DNA of 45,923 nt from a bacterium (GTDB taxonomy: Bacteria > Zhuqueibacterota > Zhuqueibacteria > Residuimicrobiales > Krinioviventaceae), in contig JAKQIY010000077.1 of NCBI GenBank assembly GCA_029561455.1, positions 1-45,923 of the forward strand, given 5' to 3'. Position numbers and translations under genes: made by a program. Positions 42,380 through 45,923 of this stretch are shown one piece after another. Under the pieces are notes generated by a model. The model saw only the letters and a program-made list of their open reading frames with translations. It was not told where the DNA came from and did not search any database. Numbering within the stretch: the first letter of the stretch is position 1; every line of letters starts with the position of its first letter.

Positions 42380-43024
42380 ATGGAACAGGAAATTACCGGA
42401 TTACCGCGTCTGAACGCCCCGGCGCCGGACTTTACAGCAAAAACAACTCACGGCGTCATAAAGCTGTCCGATTTCAAAGGCAAGTGGGTAGTATTATTCT
42501 CGCACCCGGCGGATTTTACCCCGGTTTGCACCACCGAATTTATTGCTTTTGCCAAAAAGAATGATGACTTTAAAAAGATTAATACCCAGGTGATAGGCCT
42601 GAGCATTGATAGTATCTATTCACACCTGGCGTGGGTGAGGAATATCAAGGATAATTTCGGTGTGGAAATTCCCTTCCCGGTGATTGAAGACCTGAAAATG
42701 AATGTGGCCCATTTGTACGGCATGATCCACCCCGGCGCCGCCGACACTTCCGCCGTTCGCGCCGTGTTTGTGATCGATGATAAAGGTATTCTACGCGCTA
42801 TGGTTTACTATCCGCTCAGCAACGGCCGCAGCATCGATGAAATTTACCGCCTGGTCGTTGCCCTGCAAATCACCGATAAAAACGGCATAGCTACACCTGA
42901 AAACTGGCATCCTGGCGATAAAGTTATCGTGCCGCCGCCGCAAACCCAGGAAGCCGCCGCCAAACGCCAGGGCGAAGGTTATGATTATACGGACTGGTAT
43001 TTCAGCAAAAAAAGTCTTTCGTGA
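42380..43024 (+). CDS. peroxiredoxin, 1-Cys (Prx6-type)
   Basis: 214 residues; reduces hydrogen peroxide and organic hydroperoxides. The catalytic motif is PADFTPVCTTEF with the peroxidatic C50. There is no second cysteine in the protein, so it is a 1-Cys enzyme needing an external reductant. The C-terminal extension after residue 165 ('TPENWHPGDKVIVPPPQT') is the Prx6/archaeal-type arm. GGAGG ribosome binding site; its own terminator follows. Confidence 0.93.
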   Translation: MEQEITGLPRLNAPAPDFTAKTTHGVIKLSDFKGKWVVLFSHPADFTPVCTTEFIAFAKKNDDFKKINTQVIGLSIDSIYSHLAWVRNIKDNFGVEIPFPVIEDLKMNVAHLYGMIHPGAADTSAVRAVFVIDDKGILRAMVYYPLSNGRSIDEIYRLVVALQITDKNGIATPENWHPGDKVIVPPPQTQEAAAKRQGEGYDYTDWYFSKKSLS

Positions 43025-43036
43025 CCCCGATGAACT

Positions 43037-43069
43037 CAAAAGGCTGCCCGCACAGGCAGCCTTTTTTTA
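43037..43069 (+). terminator. rho-independent terminator after the peroxiredoxin gene
   Basis: AGGCTGCC (43041-43048) pairs with GGCAGCCT (43055-43062), then seven Ts; AAAA before the stem allows use from the malic enzyme side as well. Confidence 0.9.
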
Positions 43070-43127
43070 ATAACAATTTTATCAATAACTATCCATCGAA
43101 CAACCGGCAAACATAAGCTGTAAAAAA

Positions 43128-44858
43128 TTAATACTGATTTCCTTCCGCTCTCGCATACCGATACGGCAAATACTTGGGCTGCCACATGGCGTTGCGGATC
43201 ATCTTGAGTAACGCATCGTCATCCTGTTGTAAACCCAGGTCGCTGTCGCGCGCCTCTTTGGCCACCGCCAGCGCCACCTGCTCGGAAACGAACCTGATCT
43301 TTTGAATGGCCGGCAGCATCCGCCCGGAGGCCAGTTCATCGTGAGTTACCAAATTGCTCAACGCCTGCGAGGCGGCAATGAACATTTCATCAGTCACTAT
43401 TGGTGTGCCGGAGACCAGGGCGCCAAGACCCACGCCCGGGAAAATGTACAAGTTATTACATTGCGAAATCACCTGTTCGCGGCCTTCAATTTTTACCGGC
43501 GCAAAGGGACTGCCGGCTGCTACCAGGCATCTGCCGTTAGTAGCTTTGAGCGCCGCTTCAGGCGTACATTCTGCTTTGGCGGTGGGATTCGAAAGCGGCA
43601 TGACCATCGGCAGTTCGGTGTTCTGCGCCAGTTGTTTCAGTATTTCTTCGTTAAAAGCGCCGCTTTGTCCGGTTACACCTATCAGTACGGTAGCCCCGGT
43701 ATTTTTCAGGGTATCCAGCAAGGTTATTTTATTAGTGTCGGCAAGGGACCAGTTGGCAACCACACTTTTATCCTTGAGCAGGAATTTTTGTTCTTCGGTA
43801 ACCGCCATGCCCTCCACCAGCAGGCCGTCCTTATCGATTCCGAACATGCGGGCGCGCGCTTCCTGTTCGCTCAAACCTTCAGATTTCAATCCGGAGACTA
43901 CCTGCCGGGCTATACCCAGTCCGGCCTGACCTTGTCCGAAAATGACAAATTTCTGATCGCCCAGCTTTTGTTTTTTTATTTTCATGGCGGAAAGGAACAC
44001 CGCCAGCGCTACCGAACCGGTGCCCTGAATGTCGTCGTTAAAGGAGCAAATGCGCGCCTGGTAGCGATCCAGCACGCGGAAGGCGTTATTCTTGCCGATG
44101 TCTTCCCATTGCAGCAGGGCGGTAGGGAAGCGCTTGCGCACCGCGGCGACAAATTGTTCGATAAAGGCATCATAAACCTCGCCGGTTGCCCGTTTTTGCC
44201 GCACCCCGATGTAGAGAGGATCGTTAAGCAGCTCTTCATTATTGGTGCCCACATCCAGCATTACCGGCAGGGTAGAAGCCGGATGCAAGCCCGCGGCGGC
44301 AATATACAAACTCATTTTACCGATGGGTATACCCATCCCATTGGCGCCCAGATCGCCCAGACCGAGGATGCGTTCGCCATCGGTAGCGACGATCAGGGCA
44401 ACATTGCTGAACGAAGCATTTTGCAATATTTCATCTACATGGTGGATATTGTTCAGCGTTACATACACGCCCCGCCGCCGCCGGTACAGGTGGCTGAATT
44501 GCTGGCAGGCTTTGCCGACTGTGGGGGTGTAAACGATTGGCAGCATCTCTTCCAGGTGGTCGAGCAGCAGACTGTAATAGAGCGTTTCATTACGATCCTG
44601 CAGCGACATCATATAGATGTATTTCTCCAGGTCGTCCGGCTTGCGGCTGAAACTTGCGTATGTCCGTTGTTTTTGAATGGACAGGGTCGATACGGCGTCG
44701 GGCAGCAACCCGCACAAGCCCAGCGCATAGCGTTCATTGGCCGGGAAGGCGGTGCCCTTGTTATAAATGGGGTGTTCGGTTAAAAACATTCCTTTAAAGG
44801 GAACCTGGACATATTCTTCACCTGTAAAGGGATCAATCTTTTTAGTATATTCTAACAT
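43128..44858 (-). CDS. maeA: NAD-dependent malic enzyme
   Basis: 576 residues, the long bacterial/eukaryotic-type malic enzyme: malate to pyruvate and CO2 with NAD(P)H. Y110 in IVYTPTVGKACQ and K181 in GIPIGKMSLY are the catalytic pair; E252-D253 and D276 in CSFNDDIQGTG bind the divalent metal; FGQGQAGLGIA (307-317) is the nucleotide fold. Strong AAGGAGGG ribosome binding site. Monocistronic. NAD rather than NADP preference is inferred from the subfamily. Confidence 0.94.
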   Translation of the reverse strand: MLEYTKKIDPFTGEEYVQVPFKGMFLTEHPIYNKGTAFPANERYALGLCGLLPDAVSTLSIQKQRTYASFSRKPDDLEKYIYMMSLQDRNETLYYSLLLDHLEEMLPIVYTPTVGKACQQFSHLYRRRRGVYVTLNNIHHVDEILQNASFSNVALIVATDGERILGLGDLGANGMGIPIGKMSLYIAAAGLHPASTLPVMLDVGTNNEELLNDPLYIGVRQKRATGEVYDAFIEQFVAAVRKRFPTALLQWEDIGKNNAFRVLDRYQARICSFNDDIQGTGSVALAVFLSAMKIKKQKLGDQKFVIFGQGQAGLGIARQVVSGLKSEGLSEQEARARMFGIDKDGLLVEGMAVTEEQKFLLKDKSVVANWSLADTNKITLLDTLKNTGATVLIGVTGQSGAFNEEILKQLAQNTELPMVMPLSNPTAKAECTPEAALKATNGRCLVAAGSPFAPVKIEGREQVISQCNNLYIFPGVGLGALVSGTPIVTDEMFIAASQALSNLVTHDELASGRMLPAIQKIRFVSEQVALAVAKEARDSDLGLQQDDDALLKMIRNAMWQPKYLPYRYARAEGNQY

Positions 44859-45145
44859 TGACCCTCCTTATGAATTAATAAAGTTAGTTTGATACTGACA
44901 CCTGGAGTTGCCTTGTGCAGAGCAAATTGGGAATATTAGGCTGGTGTCATTGTAAAATATAGAGTTTTATCATAAAAAGATACAAAAATCTTGCAATGGA
45001 TAAACTTTTTTTCTGTTAATAAAGAAATATCTGCTTTAAAATTGTCATTGAATTATGTAAATTTACCTGGTCATAAGGAATTCATTTTCTCATTGACCCC
45101 GTTGTAACACTTGCTTGTTTTTATCACAATAAGAAAGGATATTAT

Positions 45146-45706
45146 ATGCAGCAGGCATTATTGATAGTTGATATGCAAAACGATTACTTCCCCGACGGTT
45201 CCATGCCGCTGGTGAATATTGAAAACGCCGCAGCAAATGCAAAAAGTTTACTGGAACGGTTTCGGGCCGATAACCTGCCGGTGATCCATGTTCAGCATAT
45301 CAGCAACCGCAGTGGCGCCACCTTTTTCTTGCCCGAGACCAGCGGCGCAGAAATCTGTTCCGCTTTACGGCCGCTACCCGGCGAAACGGTTGTGATCAAA
45401 CATTACCCCAACAGCTTTCGGGAAACCGGACTGGCCGATTTGCTGACGCAACAGCACATCAAACACCTGGTGGTGTGCGGCGCCATGTCGCACATGTGTA
45501 TCGATACTACCGTTCGCGCTGCATTTGATCTGGGTTTCCTGTGCACCCTGGCTGCGGACGCCTGCGCCACCCGTGATCTGCACTTTATGGATACCCCGGT
45601 TCCGGCCGCCCAGGTACACAATGCTTTTATGGCCGCATTGAACGGCCTGTTTGCGCGGGTGATGACAGCCGATGATTATTTAACCACCAAACACCGGGGC
45701 AGATAA
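45146..45706 (+). CDS. isochorismatase-fold cysteine hydrolase
   Basis: 186 residues. The catalytic triad of the family is visible: D9 in LLIVDMQNDYF, K85 in VVIKHYPNSF and C118 in SHMCIDTTVRAAFDLGF, with the cis-peptide stretch 'VVCGAMS'. Members hydrolyse isochorismate, nicotinamide or other amides; nothing in the neighbourhood indicates which. An AAAGGA site precedes the ATG. The gene is alone, followed by the terminal repeat region. Confidence 0.9.
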   Translation: MQQALLIVDMQNDYFPDGSMPLVNIENAAANAKSLLERFRADNLPVIHVQHISNRSGATFFLPETSGAEICSALRPLPGETVVIKHYPNSFRETGLADLLTQQHIKHLVVCGAMSHMCIDTTVRAAFDLGFLCTLAADACATRDLHFMDTPVPAAQVHNAFMAALNGLFARVMTADDYLTTKHRGR

Positions 45707-45803
45707 ACAGAGTTTTAGCGTAGAGTCGGTTCCTGCGCCGTGGATAGTTACGGATTTAGAAAAGTACGGTCGTCGGGTAGTTCGTCCCGCCAAGCGGGAC
45801 GGA

Positions 45804-45923
45804 CGTATCGAGACGACTTGACCTGGGGTGAGCGTTAATCGTTTTGTTCATTGCCACGTCATTTATGACGTGGATTACAAAAACTAAAAAATTGACTTTA
45901 GTCAAGTACTTCCTTAGGCTAAA
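45804..45923 (-). repeat. inverted copy of the 856-975 repeat, cut by window edge
   Basis: The reverse complement of this segment matches 856-975: CGTCTCGATACG end, TGAACAAAA, the CCACGTCAT-N2-ATGACGTGG hairpin (45854-45873; counterpart 908-927), TTGACTAAAGTCAA and TTTAGCCT. The copies are in opposite orientation about 45 kb apart. Confidence 0.8.

Noticed and set aside
43302-44783. 493-residue open frame on the plus strand
   Set aside because: Antisense shadow of the malic enzyme gene, which has full catalytic motifs and a strong ribosome binding site; the shadow product is rich in H, Q and G with no family pattern.

Overview
The window looks like a chromosomal segment of a Gram-negative bacterium of the FCB superphylum, probably a lineage outside the classical Bacteroidetes (Calditrichota/KSB1/Marinimicrobia-like). 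Support: a giant surface protein ending in a type IX secretion (T9SS) sorting domain with a YPNPFN motif, a DUF4835/PorD-like protein next to a PorV-like barrel, type III glutamine synthetase, and a Lol-type ABC system. The phylum is inferred from gene families only.

Layout. 1-1333: start of a transposase, then about 1.2 kb of layered repeats. 1334-7707: pepT-symporter operon; an outer-membrane pair (PorV-like barrel, helix-hairpin-helix barrel) divergent from a PorD-like gene. 7802-16407: housekeeping block on the minus strand: clpC, then prfB-alr-lysS-lolC-lolD, in which prfB carries the classical programmed +1 frameshift. 16408-19192: accessory island with a short inverted-repeat element, a very AT-rich two-gene unit (Clp-fold/SppA-like serine protease with zinc ribbon plus a 59-residue ORF), a damaged BrnT/BrnA toxin-antitoxin pair and a 101-bp terminal-inverted-repeat element. 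19193-29487: CCA-adding enzyme, an unknown lipoprotein + barrel pair, a small membrane protein, and a 1454-residue PKD-repeat surface protein. 29781-34117: MalY/PatB-type enzyme, a secreted protein bracketed by composite inverted repeats, and a monooxygenase-fold + iron-type alcohol dehydrogenase pair.

34645-42306 is a coherent nitrogen-assimilation locus: glutamine synthetase III, TorF-like porin, glnB-amt and a divergent sigma54 enhancer-binding regulator. The sequence shows two consensus sigma54 promoters (before the porin and before glnB-amt) and seven copies of a TACA-N4-TGTA-like palindrome in the glnA, porin, glnB and regulator upstream regions. This looks like one local regulon with a recurrent operator; it is the best candidate here for an undescribed regulatory system. 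42380-45706: 1-Cys peroxiredoxin, malic enzyme and an isochorismatase-fold hydrolase. The window ends in a repeat that is an inverted copy of one near its beginning.

No rRNA, tRNA, CRISPR array or prophage was seen. Most unexplained sequence is dispersed palindromic repeats filling nearly every larger intergenic space.
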